A DNA stretch of 64,000 bases from Hyphomicrobiales bacterium (GTDB lineage: Bacteria > Pseudomonadota > Alphaproteobacteria > Rhizobiales > Rhizobiaceae): assembly GCA_900471515.1 (NCBI GenBank), contig UCFC01000010.1, positions 248,001-312,000 on the forward strand, written 5' to 3'. This document shows positions 54,188 through 63,897 of this stretch, one piece after another. Position numbers and translations under genes: made by a program. The notes beneath the pieces were generated by a model. The model made no database searches, was not told where the DNA came from, and was given only the letters and a program-made list of their open reading frames with translations. How positions within the stretch are numbered: position 1 is the first letter of the stretch; each line of letters opens with the position of its first letter.

Positions 54188-54838
54188 ATGGGGGTGACCA
54201 CCTCCAAAGGGTCGAAAACGCCGGTCGCGATTTTGGTTGATGACGATGCGACCGTATGCGCGGCGCTGGAGAACCTGCTGAATTCGGTTGGCATCGACGC
54301 AATGACGTTTTTATCGGGCCGGGAATTTCTCGAAGCAAAGCTGCCCGACCGCCCGAGTTGCGTCGTGCTGGATGTCCGCATGCCCGGCATCAGCGGCCTG
54401 GATCTGCAGCACCACCTGACGCGCAACGGCGTCGCGACACCCGTCCTGTTTCTCACGGCGCACGGCGATATCGCAATGAGCGTGCAGGCGATGAAGGCCG
54501 GTGCGCAGGATTTCCTCACCAAACCCGTGCGGGACCAGACCTTTCTCGATGCCGTATCGAAAGCCATCGCCACCGATATCAGCCGCAGGAACGCATTGTC
54601 TGCGGCGGATAAATACGTTTCCCTGTTCGAAACCCTCACCGTACGCGAGCGCCAGGTTCTGAAACTCGTCGTCTCCGGCGAGGTCAACAAGCAGATAGCC
54701 TTCTCCCTCGGGATCAGCGAATTTACGGTGAAACTTCACCGCAGCAATATGATGAAGAAAATGCAGGTCAGTTCGGTGGCGCAGCTTTTCAATGTCTGGC
54801 AGGCGCTGCCTTCGCATGTTCGAATGAACGATGGCTGA
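54188..54838 (+). CDS. FixJ-family response regulator
   Basis: 216 residues from the ATG at 54188, GGAGG eight bases upstream. Receiver with ILVDDDATVCAALENLL, phospho-Asp in CVVLDVRMPGISGLDL and FLTKPVRD; DNA-binding part LTVRERQVLKLVVSGEVNKQ and EFTVKLHRSNMMKKM. It is 60 bases upstream of a PAS histidine kinase gene on the same strand: a cognate pair. Upstream, TTTGGTTTA (54089-54097) resembles one half of the AAAC-N4-GTTT site. Confidence 0.93.
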   Translation: MGVTTSKGSKTPVAILVDDDATVCAALENLLNSVGIDAMTFLSGREFLEAKLPDRPSCVVLDVRMPGISGLDLQHHLTRNGVATPVLFLTAHGDIAMSVQAMKAGAQDFLTKPVRDQTFLDAVSKAIATDISRRNALSAADKYVSLFETLTVRERQVLKLVVSGEVNKQIAFSLGISEFTVKLHRSNMMKKMQVSSVAQLFNVWQALPSHVRMNDG

Positions 54839-54898
54839 GATGACGCGTCAGCGCCGGCTCACGAGAAGATAACGACAGCAAGAGCAAAGAGGACTTCC

Positions 54899-57178
54899 AT
54901 GCAGCTGACATCGTCAAAGGAACGGATCGTCACGGCCATGGCTGTTGGCGGAAGTGGTATCCTGCTGGCGGGGCTTTTCGCGGATCCTTCCGGCATTCTG
55001 GTCGCAATGGTCGCAATCTGGCTCTTTACAAGCTGGCGCACCGGTCTGGCCGTGCTGCTCATCGGCTGTTTGCTGACAGCGACAGTCGTTCTCTCCCCTG
55101 CCAATTTCGGCAATGACGAACCGGCCCGCGTCGTCATGTTTGCCTGCTCGGCCACCGCTCTGTGGTTTTTTATCAACGTCTTCAAGCCGCAGAGCCTGTT
55201 CGACCGCGTCTACAAGAATATTCAGCCCAATATCGAAGATATTCCGGGTTTCGGCTGGTCGGCCTATCCCGACGGTCGCCTGCGCTTCCTGAACCCGAAA
55301 GCGCTCGATTTCGTCGGCGTGAGCGCGGAAGAAATGAGCAGGATCGCCAAGCTCGACAATCATTCATGGTGGAGCCTCTTCGTGCATCCCGATGATGTCG
55401 AGGGATGCAAGGCAAGGTGGGAGCACAGTCTCAAGACCGGCGAGCCGATCTTCGAGGAGCAGCGCGTGCGACGCGCGGACGGGACCTACCGATGGCTTCG
55501 CGATTCCGCCATCGCCTCGCGCGACGAACACGGCCGCATCACGGCCTGGTTTGCAACGTCTGTCGATATCGACGATCAGCGAAAGGCGGAAGCGGCCCTG
55601 CGGGAAAGCCAGCAGCAGCTGCAGCAGATGATCGACACCGTGCCGGCTCTCATCTGGTGCGCCAGCCCGGCGGGCGAAACCTCCTACATCAACAAGCCCC
55701 TCATGCACTGGACAGGGATTTCGCTTGCGGGCAACGATCGCGCCGACACAAGACGGTTCGCGACAGCGATCATCGATGCCATTCATCCCGAAGATCGGGC
55801 GCTGTTTCAGCAGAGCCTATCGCGGGCCTTCGAGACCGGCGAACGCTTCGCCCTGAAATATCGGCAGCGGCGCTTCGATGGCGCCTATCGCTGGATCGAC
55901 GGCAAGGCCGAGCCGCTTCGCGATGCCGACGGCCAGATCATTCAGTGGTACGGCGTCTGCCTCGACATCCATGACGAAATGGAAGCCCACGAAGCAGCCC
56001 GCCAGCGCGAAGCGGAACTGCGCCTGATCGTCGATACGGTGCCGTCCCTGATCTGGCTCATGACCCCCGAAGGGCTTCCCTGCTATCTCAACAAGCGCTT
56101 CTCCGAATGGGCCGGGCTCAAGGAGGGCGACATCCATTTGAAGACGACGGAGCATGTCGCCGCGCAGGCGGAACTCGTCCATCCCGACGATCGCGCCGCA
56201 GTGACGGAAGCGTTCAGGAATGCCATTGCGACGGGGCAGCCCATCAACCACAAAGGGCGGCTTCGCCACCGGGACGGTCAATACCGGTGGATGGATTCAC
56301 GTGTCGAACCCCTGCGTGATGAAAGCGGCAAGATCATTCGCTGGTATGGCGTCAATCTCGACATTGACGACGAGGTGCGCGCGCATGAAGCGTTGCGCCA
56401 GTCCGACGAGAGGCTGGCAAGGGCGCTGCGCGCTGCCAGCATGTCCGAACTTTCCGTCTCGATCGCCCATGAACTCAACCAGCCGCTGCAGGCGGTCGTG
56501 GCCAATGCGAATGCGTTTCGCCGCTGGCTGAGCGCGGAACCACCGAACCTCGAACGCGCGCTGCGTTCCGCCGACTGGATCGTGCGTGATGCCGATGCGG
56601 CAGCCGAAGTGGTCAGCCGCATCAGGGCGCTGTTCGGCAAGACCGCCTACCCCAGAACCGCCGTGGATCTGAACAAGCTGATCAACGATGCCTGCGAACT
56701 GATCGCCGACAAGCTCGCCTCCAACAAGGTGAAGCTCGATATCAATCTCGATCCCTATCTGCCTGCGACCAGCGTCGATCATGTGCAGCTGGAGCAGGTC
56801 CTGCTCAACCTCATCCGCAACGGCATCGAAGCGATGCACGATATCGAGCCGACGGCGCGAACCCTGAAGATCGAATCGAGGCTGCGGGCCGACGATACGG
56901 TCGAGGTGAAAGTGATCGACCAGGGCAGCGGGATCAGCGACACCGAGAAAATTTTCGAGGCGTTCTACACGACGAAGCAGGAGGGAATGGGCATGGGTCT
57001 TGCGATCTGCCGTTCCATCATCGAATCCCACGGCGGGCGCTTGTGGGCCGAGAACGGCGCTCACGGCGGTGCATCGATCACGTTCAGCCTGCCCGTACGC
57101 GACCTCCAGGCCAAGCCGGCGCCGCGCGAAATCCATGCCAGGCCGGCAGTCAGGGAGCTCGAAGCCCTGTCTGCGTGA
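54899..57178 (+). CDS. Membrane sensor histidine kinase with three PAS domains
   Basis: 759 residues, ATG at 54899 after AGAGGACTTCC. Three or four hydrophobic segments in the first 95 residues, then three PAS_3/PAC units (about 115-240, 245-375 and 378-505) that each end with a WYG/WFA-like PAC motif (ITAWFATSVDIDDQ, IIQWYGVCLDIHDE, IIRWYGVNLDIDDE). The phospho-His is in LSVSIAHELNQPLQAVVANA, and the HATPase_c shows NLIRNGIEAMHD, DQGSGISDTEKIFEAFYTTK and GMGMGLAICRSIIESHGG. The kinase core closely parallels the one at 50697. Cognate to the FixJ regulator just upstream. Confidence 0.94.
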   Translation: MQLTSSKERIVTAMAVGGSGILLAGLFADPSGILVAMVAIWLFTSWRTGLAVLLIGCLLTATVVLSPANFGNDEPARVVMFACSATALWFFINVFKPQSLFDRVYKNIQPNIEDIPGFGWSAYPDGRLRFLNPKALDFVGVSAEEMSRIAKLDNHSWWSLFVHPDDVEGCKARWEHSLKTGEPIFEEQRVRRADGTYRWLRDSAIASRDEHGRITAWFATSVDIDDQRKAEAALRESQQQLQQMIDTVPALIWCASPAGETSYINKPLMHWTGISLAGNDRADTRRFATAIIDAIHPEDRALFQQSLSRAFETGERFALKYRQRRFDGAYRWIDGKAEPLRDADGQIIQWYGVCLDIHDEMEAHEAARQREAELRLIVDTVPSLIWLMTPEGLPCYLNKRFSEWAGLKEGDIHLKTTEHVAAQAELVHPDDRAAVTEAFRNAIATGQPINHKGRLRHRDGQYRWMDSRVEPLRDESGKIIRWYGVNLDIDDEVRAHEALRQSDERLARALRAASMSELSVSIAHELNQPLQAVVANANAFRRWLSAEPPNLERALRSADWIVRDADAAAEVVSRIRALFGKTAYPRTAVDLNKLINDACELIADKLASNKVKLDINLDPYLPATSVDHVQLEQVLLNLIRNGIEAMHDIEPTARTLKIESRLRADDTVEVKVIDQGSGISDTEKIFEAFYTTKQEGMGMGLAICRSIIESHGGRLWAENGAHGGASITFSLPVRDLQAKPAPREIHARPAVRELEALSA

Positions 57179-57242
57179 CCGTCAGAAGGTTCGCATCCCG
57201 CCTGGTTTCGCGGTCGGTAAATCGCAGCGGCAGGGATCCGGA

Positions 57243-57701
57243 CTACCGGATGGCGTCTTGCGAGGCGCTTTGCGTTGCAAGCTGATGGCGCCATTGGCTG
57301 GGTGTCGTTCCGACGAAACGCCGGAACAGCCGGCTGAAATGCGCATGGTCCGACAAGCCGCAAGCAAAGGCGATATCACCCATTTCATGCTCGGAGGCGA
57401 GCAGCAATGCCCGCGCGCGTTCGATCCGCTGCTGCATGACGAAGGCATAGGGCGACATGCCGAAGCTGATGGAAAAGGCACGACGGAAATGGCCGGGGCT
57501 GAGCCTTGCCGCCGCGGCCAGATCGTCGACGCGGACCGGTCCTTCCAGTCTTGCATCGACATAATCGGTGACGCGCTTGACCTGCCAGCCGGTGAGCCCG
57601 GACCTGCGGCGGCTCTTCTCCGGGGTATTTGCCTCCTCGGACGAATGACAATACCTGGATACCACCAAAACAGCCTGCTTCAACCTGATCTCACCATCCA
57701 T
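57243..57701 (-). CDS. AraC-family regulator, short form
   Basis: About 152 residues from the ATG at 57701 (AGGGGGTGG upstream); an ATG at 57734 has a weaker site. It is almost entirely the two-helix AraC DNA-binding domain: VRVDDLAAAARLSPGHFRRA and DIAFACGLSDHAHFSRLFRR with GTTPSQWRHQ at the end. There is only a 50-residue N-terminal extension, with no ligand domain, so it may respond through another protein or act constitutively. Convergent with the PAS kinase. Confidence 0.88.
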   Translation of the reverse strand: MDGEIRLKQAVLVVSRYCHSSEEANTPEKSRRRSGLTGWQVKRVTDYVDARLEGPVRVDDLAAAARLSPGHFRRAFSISFGMSPYAFVMQQRIERARALLLASEHEMGDIAFACGLSDHAHFSRLFRRFVGTTPSQWRHQLATQSASQDAIR

Positions 57702-57816
57702 CGGACCACCCCCTGCAACTGGCGGGATCGCCATGTCCAGATGAACTTTGATCGTCCGGGAAATCCATAAGGTGAAAGTCTAGCGCACTAGGCCGAAAGG
57801 ATAGGTTTCAGGCGTG

Positions 57817-58806
57817 TTATAGCTCGATGCGCGGGTCGGCGAGCGTCTGCAGGATCTCCACGACAATGCCCACCAGGATGTAGAATGTTCCGAGCACCAT
57901 AGTGACACCGAGAACCGCCGGAAGGTCGGCGCTGGCCAGGGACTGAACCATATAGAGCCCGAGGCCGGGCCACCCGAACACAAGCTCGACGATCAGCAGG
58001 TTGCCGAACAGAAGCCGTATCTGCAGACCGATCATCGCCAGAGCCGGCGAGGCGGCGTTGCGAAGACCATGGCGCAAAACGACTGTGGTCTCACGAAGGC
58101 CCTTGCCCCGCGCAGTGGCGATATAGGCGTGCTGCATCACGTCATGCAGCGCGCTGGTGAGGCTGCGTCCCACCGAGACTGCGATCGGCAGCGCCAGACA
58201 GCAGGCGGGCAGCAGCAGATGGCGGATCGCATCCAGGCCGAGATCGCCCCTCCGGTCGATCAGCGCATCGATGAGATTGAAGCCGGTTGGACCGCCGACA
58301 TCGCTATCGCTCATTCTGCCCGATCCGGGCAGCCAGCCGAGCCGGAACCAGAAGACATAGACGATAAGCAAGGCGGACATGAAAATCGGCACCGAGCCCG
58401 CCGCTATGAAGAGCAGCCGCAATCCTCCCGCGCCGCCGACAATATGCGGCGATATCGCAAGAATGGCAGCCAGCAGAAGACCGATGCAGAGAGCCGCCAA
58501 GGACAATTCGAGCGATGCCGGCAAATATTGCCTGATATCGGCGGCCACCGGCTGACGGGTCCTGACCGATATCCCGAGATCGCCCTGCGCAAGCCGCGAC
58601 AGGAACCGGCCGTACTGGACGATGACGGGGTCGTCGAGGCCGAGTTGCTGGCGAAGCTCCTGCACATTCGACAGAGGCGTCAGCGGCCCGGCGATGGCGC
58701 GCGCCGGGTCGGCTGGAATGATGCTTTGCAGGCAGAATACCGTAAAGCTCATCGCCAGGAGAGCGGCAGCAAGGCCCAGAATTCGCCTGACGAGATAGGC
58801 CAGCAT
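57817..58806 (-). CDS. Peptide-type ABC transporter permease (DppB-like)
   Basis: 329 residues. The start LAYLVRRILGLAAALLAMSF and LIPADPA-type motif (IIPADPARAIAG), a long periplasmic loop with GDLGISVRTRQPVAADI, and the EAA-like cytoplasmic loop AYIATARGKGLRETTVVLRH mark a DppB/OppB permease. It is the last gene of its operon and starts 3 bases after the stop of the DppC-like gene. Inner membrane; imports ligand with its partner permease. Confidence 0.92.
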   Translation of the reverse strand: MLAYLVRRILGLAAALLAMSFTVFCLQSIIPADPARAIAGPLTPLSNVQELRQQLGLDDPVIVQYGRFLSRLAQGDLGISVRTRQPVAADIRQYLPASLELSLAALCIGLLLAAILAISPHIVGGAGGLRLLFIAAGSVPIFMSALLIVYVFWFRLGWLPGSGRMSDSDVGGPTGFNLIDALIDRRGDLGLDAIRHLLLPACCLALPIAVSVGRSLTSALHDVMQHAYIATARGKGLRETTVVLRHGLRNAASPALAMIGLQIRLLFGNLLIVELVFGWPGLGLYMVQSLASADLPAVLGVTMVLGTFYILVGIVVEILQTLADPRIEL

Positions 58807-58809
58807 CTC

Positions 58810-59661
58810 CTAGGCCCCTCGCAATGCTGTCCTGAGGCCGTCTCCCGCAAGATTGGCGAAGAGGCAGATGAGAAAAATGACGGCAGCCGGCAATGTCGGC
58901 AGCCACCAATAGGCAGAGAGGCTATCGAGCGCCCTGGACGTCATCGACCCCAGTTCGGGTGCGGGCGCCGGCTGGCCGAGGCCGATGAAGGACATGAGCG
59001 ATATCGTCATGATCACGTTGGCGACGTCCAGCGTCGCGGCGACCAGCAGGGCCGGGACGGCACCGGGGAGAATATAGCGCAGCAGCAGGCGCGGCCCGCG
59101 GATGCCGGCCGCCCTTGCGGCCTCCACATGCGGGCGGGCGTTCAGCCGGCGCAGTTCGTCGCGCGATATGCGCGCATACCACGGCCACCAGGCAATGCCG
59201 ATCGCAATCATCGTATTCATCAGCCCCGCGCCGAGCGTCGCGATCACCGCCAGTGCCACCGTTGAGGGCAGGATCAGGAAAAAATCGACGACCCATTGCG
59301 CCAGCATATCGAGCTTGCGGCTGATGAGGCCCGGTATCATGCCGACGCATCCACCGACGACGAGGCTGATGGCAACGAGGGCAATTGCGGGCAGCCAGGT
59401 GTACTGGATGCCGAGGATGATGCGGGAAAACAGATCGCGCCCGATCTCGTCCGTCCCGAACCAGTGGTCCCACGACGGCGGCAGATAGGCCGCCGCAACC
59501 CGAAGCTGGGGATTGAACGGCGTCAGCCAGGTCGCGAACACGGCAACGATCGTGATGGCGACCACCCCAAACAACCCAATCCGGTCGATCCAGCCGATGC
59601 GTCCGAGGACGACGGGCCAGCGAACGAGACGTTCCTCGGGAAGCTGTTCAGGAACGGTCAT
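58810..59661 (-). CDS. Peptide-type ABC transporter permease (DppC-like)
   Basis: 283 residues from the ATG at 59661 (MTVPEQLPEERLVRWPVVLG), which lies 14 bases inside the end of the ATPase gene. Motifs: WLTPFNPQ, GTDEIGRDLFSRIILGIQYT (the DppC signature) and the EAA loop HVEAARAAGIRGPRLLLRYI. Five to six membrane segments. Confidence 0.92.
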   Translation of the reverse strand: MTVPEQLPEERLVRWPVVLGRIGWIDRIGLFGVVAITIVAVFATWLTPFNPQLRVAAAYLPPSWDHWFGTDEIGRDLFSRIILGIQYTWLPAIALVAISLVVGGCVGMIPGLISRKLDMLAQWVVDFFLILPSTVALAVIATLGAGLMNTMIAIGIAWWPWYARISRDELRRLNARPHVEAARAAGIRGPRLLLRYILPGAVPALLVAATLDVANVIMTISLMSFIGLGQPAPAPELGSMTSRALDSLSAYWWLPTLPAAVIFLICLFANLAGDGLRTALRGA

Positions 59662-61432
59662 CGCCCTGCCCGCCCGTGTTTGCATGTGTTTTCGATAGCG
59701 AAGCAAGAATGGCGGCCATCGGCCGAGGATTGAAGCCGGCAGTTACCGTGTCGGGGTCTCCTTCCCGCATTATCCTGCCCCCGTCCAGTACGACGATCCG
59801 ATCGGCGACTATCCGGGCGGCAGCCAGATCATGGGTCACGAACAGCACAGCGATGCCGAGCCGCCGTCTGAACTCGCCGATCAGGTTCAGCGTGGTGGCG
59901 GCAAGCGACACGTCGAGCGCGCTGATCGGCTCGTCGCAAAGCAGAAGTTTCGGAGGCACAACAAGGGCGCGGGCAAAAACGGCACGCTGGCACTGGCCGA
60001 CCGACAGGCTGGCCGGCAGTGACGACATCAGCTCCTCATCGAGACCGACCAGATCAAAGGCAGCGGAGACTTTGCGGAGACGTTCCGCCTTGTCGAAGCC
60101 GAGAGGGCGCAACCGATCGCCGATCTGTTCGCCGATCGGCAGCCAGGGCGTCAGGGAAGAAACCGCATCCTGAAAAACAACCTGCGGCGCCTCTTCGATC
60201 CGGATGATTTCGCCGCTATCTGGTGCCAGCAGCCCAGCCGCGAGCCTGAGGATCGTCGATTTGCCCGCGCCGCTTTCACCGAGCAGGGCGACGCATTCGC
60301 CGAGCCCGACCCGGAGATTGACCGATTCCAGTACCCTCCGCGGCCGGCGCCGGCCGAATGGGCCGACGGTCACTGTGAAACTCTTGCTGACATTGGTCAG
60401 CTTGAGCGCTTCAGCAGGTTCCGTCACGGCCGCGGTTGGCCAGATTTCCGTAGAACAAAGCTGCCGTGCGCTGGATTGCGCGAGGTCGGGGAAGAAACAG
60501 GCGACGGAATGGCGAGCAGCCGAAAGCGGCATCAGTTCGGGCCGACTGGTGATGCACGCGTCCCGGATGGCGGGGCAACGGGAAGCGTAACCGCAGGCAT
60601 TTTCGGGATCTGCCAGGCGCATCCGTTCGTCCGGCAGGGTCGGGAGAGAGCGCTGACGATCCGTGTCGAAATCGAACTGGGTCGCAAGCAGGCCGGCCAG
60701 ATAGGGATGGCCGGGCTTGGCCAAGACATCGCGAGTACCGCCGATTTCCAGGACACGCCCCCTGTAGAGCACGAGCATGCGGTCTGCGAGCGAAGCTGCA
60801 GCCGTCAGGTTGTGCGTTATGAAAAGAATTGCGGTCTGCTGTTCGCGCGCGATCTTGCGCAACAGTTCGAGAATCTGGCCTTGCAAGGCGAAATCGAGCG
60901 CGGTGATCGATTCATCGGCAATCAGCAGCTTCGGTTGAGCCATCAGCGCCATCGCGATCAGGATACGCTGACGCTGGCCGCCCGACAGACGATATGGAAA
61001 CGTATCGAGGATCGCGTCCGCATCCGGAAGTCCGGCCCGACCCAGCCAATGCCTGATGAAACCATCGTCTCCGCCGGCAGATTCCCGGAGCTGACGGCGG
61101 ATCGTCATCGTCGGGTTGAGCGCCCCCATCGGATCCTGCGGAATGGCACGAACGAGCCCGTGACGGGCAGCCCGCAACACCCGCGGCCTTGCGCCCACGA
61201 TCTGCGTGCCGGCGACACGAATGGAGCCGCTGATATCGGGTTGGCCGGACGCCGGCAGCAGGCCCTGGATTGCCGCGCCGAGCGTGGTCTTGCCGGAGCC
61301 GCTTTCCCCGACGGCCGCGATGATCTCGCCTGGCATGACCTCGAAGCTGATATCGTCGAGCACCAGGTGATCGCGACCGTTTCGCCGGAGGACGACACGG
61401 AGATCAGCGATGGAAAGCGCAGCGTCGGTCAC
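59648..61432 (-). CDS. Peptide-type ABC transporter, fused double ATPase
   Basis: 594 residues with two complete ABC domains, equivalent to DppD plus DppF. Domain 1: Walker A GESGSGKTT (42-50), signature LSGGQRQR (149-156), Walker B LLIADES. The oligopeptide-transporter C-terminal Cys cluster follows (C280, C286, C293, C312). Domain 2: Walker A GESGAGKST (385-393), a changed signature LSVGQCQR (476-483) and Walker B LLLCDEPISALD. Domain 2 has a shortened structural region. Second-signature changes may make that site less active. It is first of three coupled genes after the binding protein. Confidence 0.92.
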   Translation of the reverse strand: MTDAALSIADLRVVLRRNGRDHLVLDDISFEVMPGEIIAAVGESGSGKTTLGAAIQGLLPASGQPDISGSIRVAGTQIVGARPRVLRAARHGLVRAIPQDPMGALNPTMTIRRQLRESAGGDDGFIRHWLGRAGLPDADAILDTFPYRLSGGQRQRILIAMALMAQPKLLIADESITALDFALQGQILELLRKIAREQQTAILFITHNLTAAASLADRMLVLYRGRVLEIGGTRDVLAKPGHPYLAGLLATQFDFDTDRQRSLPTLPDERMRLADPENACGYASRCPAIRDACITSRPELMPLSAARHSVACFFPDLAQSSARQLCSTEIWPTAAVTEPAEALKLTNVSKSFTVTVGPFGRRRPRRVLESVNLRVGLGECVALLGESGAGKSTILRLAAGLLAPDSGEIIRIEEAPQVVFQDAVSSLTPWLPIGEQIGDRLRPLGFDKAERLRKVSAAFDLVGLDEELMSSLPASLSVGQCQRAVFARALVVPPKLLLCDEPISALDVSLAATTLNLIGEFRRRLGIAVLFVTHDLAAARIVADRIVVLDGGRIMREGDPDTVTAGFNPRPMAAILASLSKTHANTGGQGDDRS

Positions 61433-61498
61433 AGCGTCAGCAACTCCCTCAGCTTGAACAGCAGCCTTTAATCCTGCCGAAAGCCGCCCGTCCGACCA

Positions 61499-63052
61499 TC
61501 AGCGCCTCACGCTTGAAAAGTCGATACTGCCTCTCGGGAAGACCGGGCGAAGGCCCAGGTCCTTCAGGCCCCTGCGATGGACGACCACATCGTCGACATC
61601 GACGAGCGGAATGAAACGGCCCGCATCGAAATACATGCGCCCTGCCCTCTCATAGAGTGCGTTTCGCGCGGCCACATCCGTCGCCGAGGCACCTTCAGCA
61701 ACAACGGCGTCGGCCTCCGGAAGCGTGCTGCCGTAAAGGTTGAGCGGCGCATCGCCGGTAAAGAACGCTTTTGCCTGATTGTCCGGATGGGCGGCGTCCG
61801 GAGAGGCGATGATCAGCAGCATATCGGGGGCCGCCGGGTCGCCCTTCATGGCATAGGCTGCCCCCGGCGGCATGATACGGGACGTTGCCTCGACGCCAAT
61901 CATCGACAGCTGCGCGATCATCAGGTCGGCGATACGCCCGTAGCTCGGATTGGCGCTATAGAGCCCGATGGTCAGCGCAATCGGACCATGCTTGGCGATG
62001 GCAGACTTCGCCGCGTCGAAATCGGTCGGAAACTGCACCGGCTGCGCCGGATCCAGCATGATGTTCGGGTAGAGCGATTTCGAGACATGGGCATATTGGC
62101 CAAAGGCATCGTTTGCCCACAAATTCGGGTTGATCGCGGTCAGGACCGCCTTTCGGACCTCGGCGTCATCGAGCGGCGATCCCGGTTTGATGAAGGCTTC
62201 GAATTGCGCCATGCTGGGTGCGGACGTTATCTCCAGATCGGCCGGCAGGCTGGCGAGCTGCGCAAACGGGAAATTGGCCGGAACGCTGTCGATTTCGCCG
62301 GCCTTCAGCTTGAGAATTTGTTGCCCGATATCTGGAATGACGGGAAATTCCACCTTGCTGAAATAGGGCTTGGCGCCCCAATAATCGTCGTTGCGTGCGA
62401 GCACGTAGCGTTCGCCGCGCTTGAATTCGGCAAGCCTGAACGGCCCGGTGCCGACCGCGTGATCGGTCAGCCACCCTGTCGCAAAATCCTTGCCGGCGTG
62501 ACCGGAAAGTGCGGTCGGGCTGATGATCTTCGGTCCCCACGGGCTCGCAAGGCTGTCGATGAAGGAGGGCTGCGGGTGCCGAAGCGTGATGACGACGGTG
62601 GACCTGTCCGTTGCCACGATATCGGCCATGTTGGCGAGCGTATAGTTCTGTACAAACCCGCCGTCGCGGCGGCGCTTGAACGAGGTGACGACAGCCTCGG
62701 CATCCAAGGCAGTTCCATCATGGAACTTGACGCCCTCGACGAGGTGGAACGTGTATTCGAGGCCATCGCCGGACATCGCCCAATCCCCGGCCAGTGACCC
62801 GACAATCCTGGTCGAGCCCGCCTCGTATTTGACGAGACCTTCGTAGATGCTGTCCAGAACGGTCAGTCCGGCGACCTCGAAGCCATTGTCCGGATCGAGG
62901 GTGCCGATGTCCGACGAATAGGGAATCCGCAGGACGTCCTGCGCATGAGCGAGGGCAACCGAAGTCAGGAATCCAAGCAAAAATGCGAGCAGGCGAAAGC
63001 CGACGAGGCGGTTGAAACGTGAGGATATCGAAGCGGACAGGAATTTCGGCAT
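61499..63052 (-). CDS. Peptide-type ABC transporter, substrate-binding protein
   Basis: 517 residues. Signal peptide with a hydrophobic core (FRLLAFLLGFLTSVALAHAQ, cleavage near AHA). The mature protein has the SBP_bac_5 pattern: LRIPYSSDIGTLDPDNGFEV, YTFHLVEGVKFHDGTALDAE (signature region) and VGTGPFRLAEFKRGERYVLA. First gene of the operon, 66 bases before the ATPase. Ligand could be a peptide, a glutathione-like compound or another small amide; not decidable by eye. Confidence 0.92.
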   Translation of the reverse strand: MPKFLSASISSRFNRLVGFRLLAFLLGFLTSVALAHAQDVLRIPYSSDIGTLDPDNGFEVAGLTVLDSIYEGLVKYEAGSTRIVGSLAGDWAMSGDGLEYTFHLVEGVKFHDGTALDAEAVVTSFKRRRDGGFVQNYTLANMADIVATDRSTVVITLRHPQPSFIDSLASPWGPKIISPTALSGHAGKDFATGWLTDHAVGTGPFRLAEFKRGERYVLARNDDYWGAKPYFSKVEFPVIPDIGQQILKLKAGEIDSVPANFPFAQLASLPADLEITSAPSMAQFEAFIKPGSPLDDAEVRKAVLTAINPNLWANDAFGQYAHVSKSLYPNIMLDPAQPVQFPTDFDAAKSAIAKHGPIALTIGLYSANPSYGRIADLMIAQLSMIGVEATSRIMPPGAAYAMKGDPAAPDMLLIIASPDAAHPDNQAKAFFTGDAPLNLYGSTLPEADAVVAEGASATDVAARNALYERAGRMYFDAGRFIPLVDVDDVVVHRRGLKDLGLRPVFPRGSIDFSSVRR

Positions 63053-63242
63053 TGCATGATCCGTGATTGCATCATTTCCGGCGCGGACAGCGGCAGCGCG
63101 AGACAGGAATTACCTGCCGCGCCACCCGTTGCCCAACGCCAGCGTCATCGCGATCATAGCGGAACACGACTGAAAAGCTTTGAAGATTCCGCGCCATAAA
63201 TATCTCTGCTTTGACCGGAGACGCGATGCCGCGGATGCATTC
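63053..63242. other. Intergenic upstream of the ABC operon
   Basis: 190 bases that must carry the promoter of the peptide-type ABC operon. I see no clear -35/-10 pair and no other feature. Confidence 0.35.
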
Positions 63243-63660
63243 TCACCGCCCGGCCGCCGCCCCGGCCCGCAATCCGACACTCCTCAGATAGGCTTCGAGT
63301 GCCGTCACCTCCCCTTGCGAGATGATCGCGCCGACATAACCATCCGGACGAACAAGAATCCGGTCGCCCGGCGCAGCCTCGTAGGTGTCGCGGAACCGGT
63401 TCTCGCTGTCGGTATAGTCTCCACCTTGCCCGATGCGGTGGATGTGCAGTGCTTTGAGCGGTTGGACGGCGACCGTCTCTGCTTCAAATTCCAGCAGGGT
63501 CCAATGGGGTCCCTTCAAGAGGTCGAACAGCCGTGCAGGTTGACCTGCGGCCCCCTTCAACAGGACGTCGGGCGCGCGATTGCCGGCAAGGACGCGCGCC
63601 TGACGCCGAGGAGCGTCAAGGGACAGGCTGGAGCCGATATAGCCGATGTCCAACCGCCAA
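63243..63660 (-). pseudogene. 3' stub of an FAD-dependent aromatic monooxygenase
   Basis: The minus-strand frame encodes about 130 residues that match the C-terminal thioredoxin-like domain of PheA/MhpA-type FAD monooxygenases: LDIGYIGSSLSL, AGNRAPDV, LFDLLKGPHWTLLEFE, ILVRPDGYVGAIISQ and a Leu/Tyr-rich end. The FAD- and substrate-binding parts (about 400 residues) are missing because the frame breaks into the MarR remnant at about 63650-63660. It cannot be an active monooxygenase. Confidence 0.7.
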
Positions 63661-63897
63661 GTCGCGAAGCTGGAGAACCTCGGCCTCATCCAGCGTCAAC
63701 CGAGCACGACGGACCGGCGCGTCACCGAAGCGGTGGTCACCGCGAAGGGCAAATCGATGACGGACCGCGTCGATGCAGCGCGCGAGAGGATAGGCATCGA
63801 GATATTCAAGACATGGGATCCCGATGATCTGGATAATCTGGTCCGCCTGATGCAGAAGTTTGCCGATGCCGTGAAGGATGATCCGGTCAAGGGCTGA
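63646..63897 (+). pseudogene. 3' stub of a MarR-family regulator
   Basis: The frame reads SNRQVAKLENLGLIQRQPST, then DRRVTEAVVTAKGK and a helical end, the second half of a MarR winged helix (recognition helix end, wing DRR, C-terminal dimerisation helix). The first half of the domain is missing, and no ribosome-binding site precedes the in-frame ATG at 63646. It abuts the monooxygenase stub head to head. Confidence 0.7.

Noticed and set aside
61577..62797. 406-residue plus-strand ORF
   Set aside because: Antisense to the periplasmic binding protein; Arg/Gly/His-rich and without ribosome-binding site.
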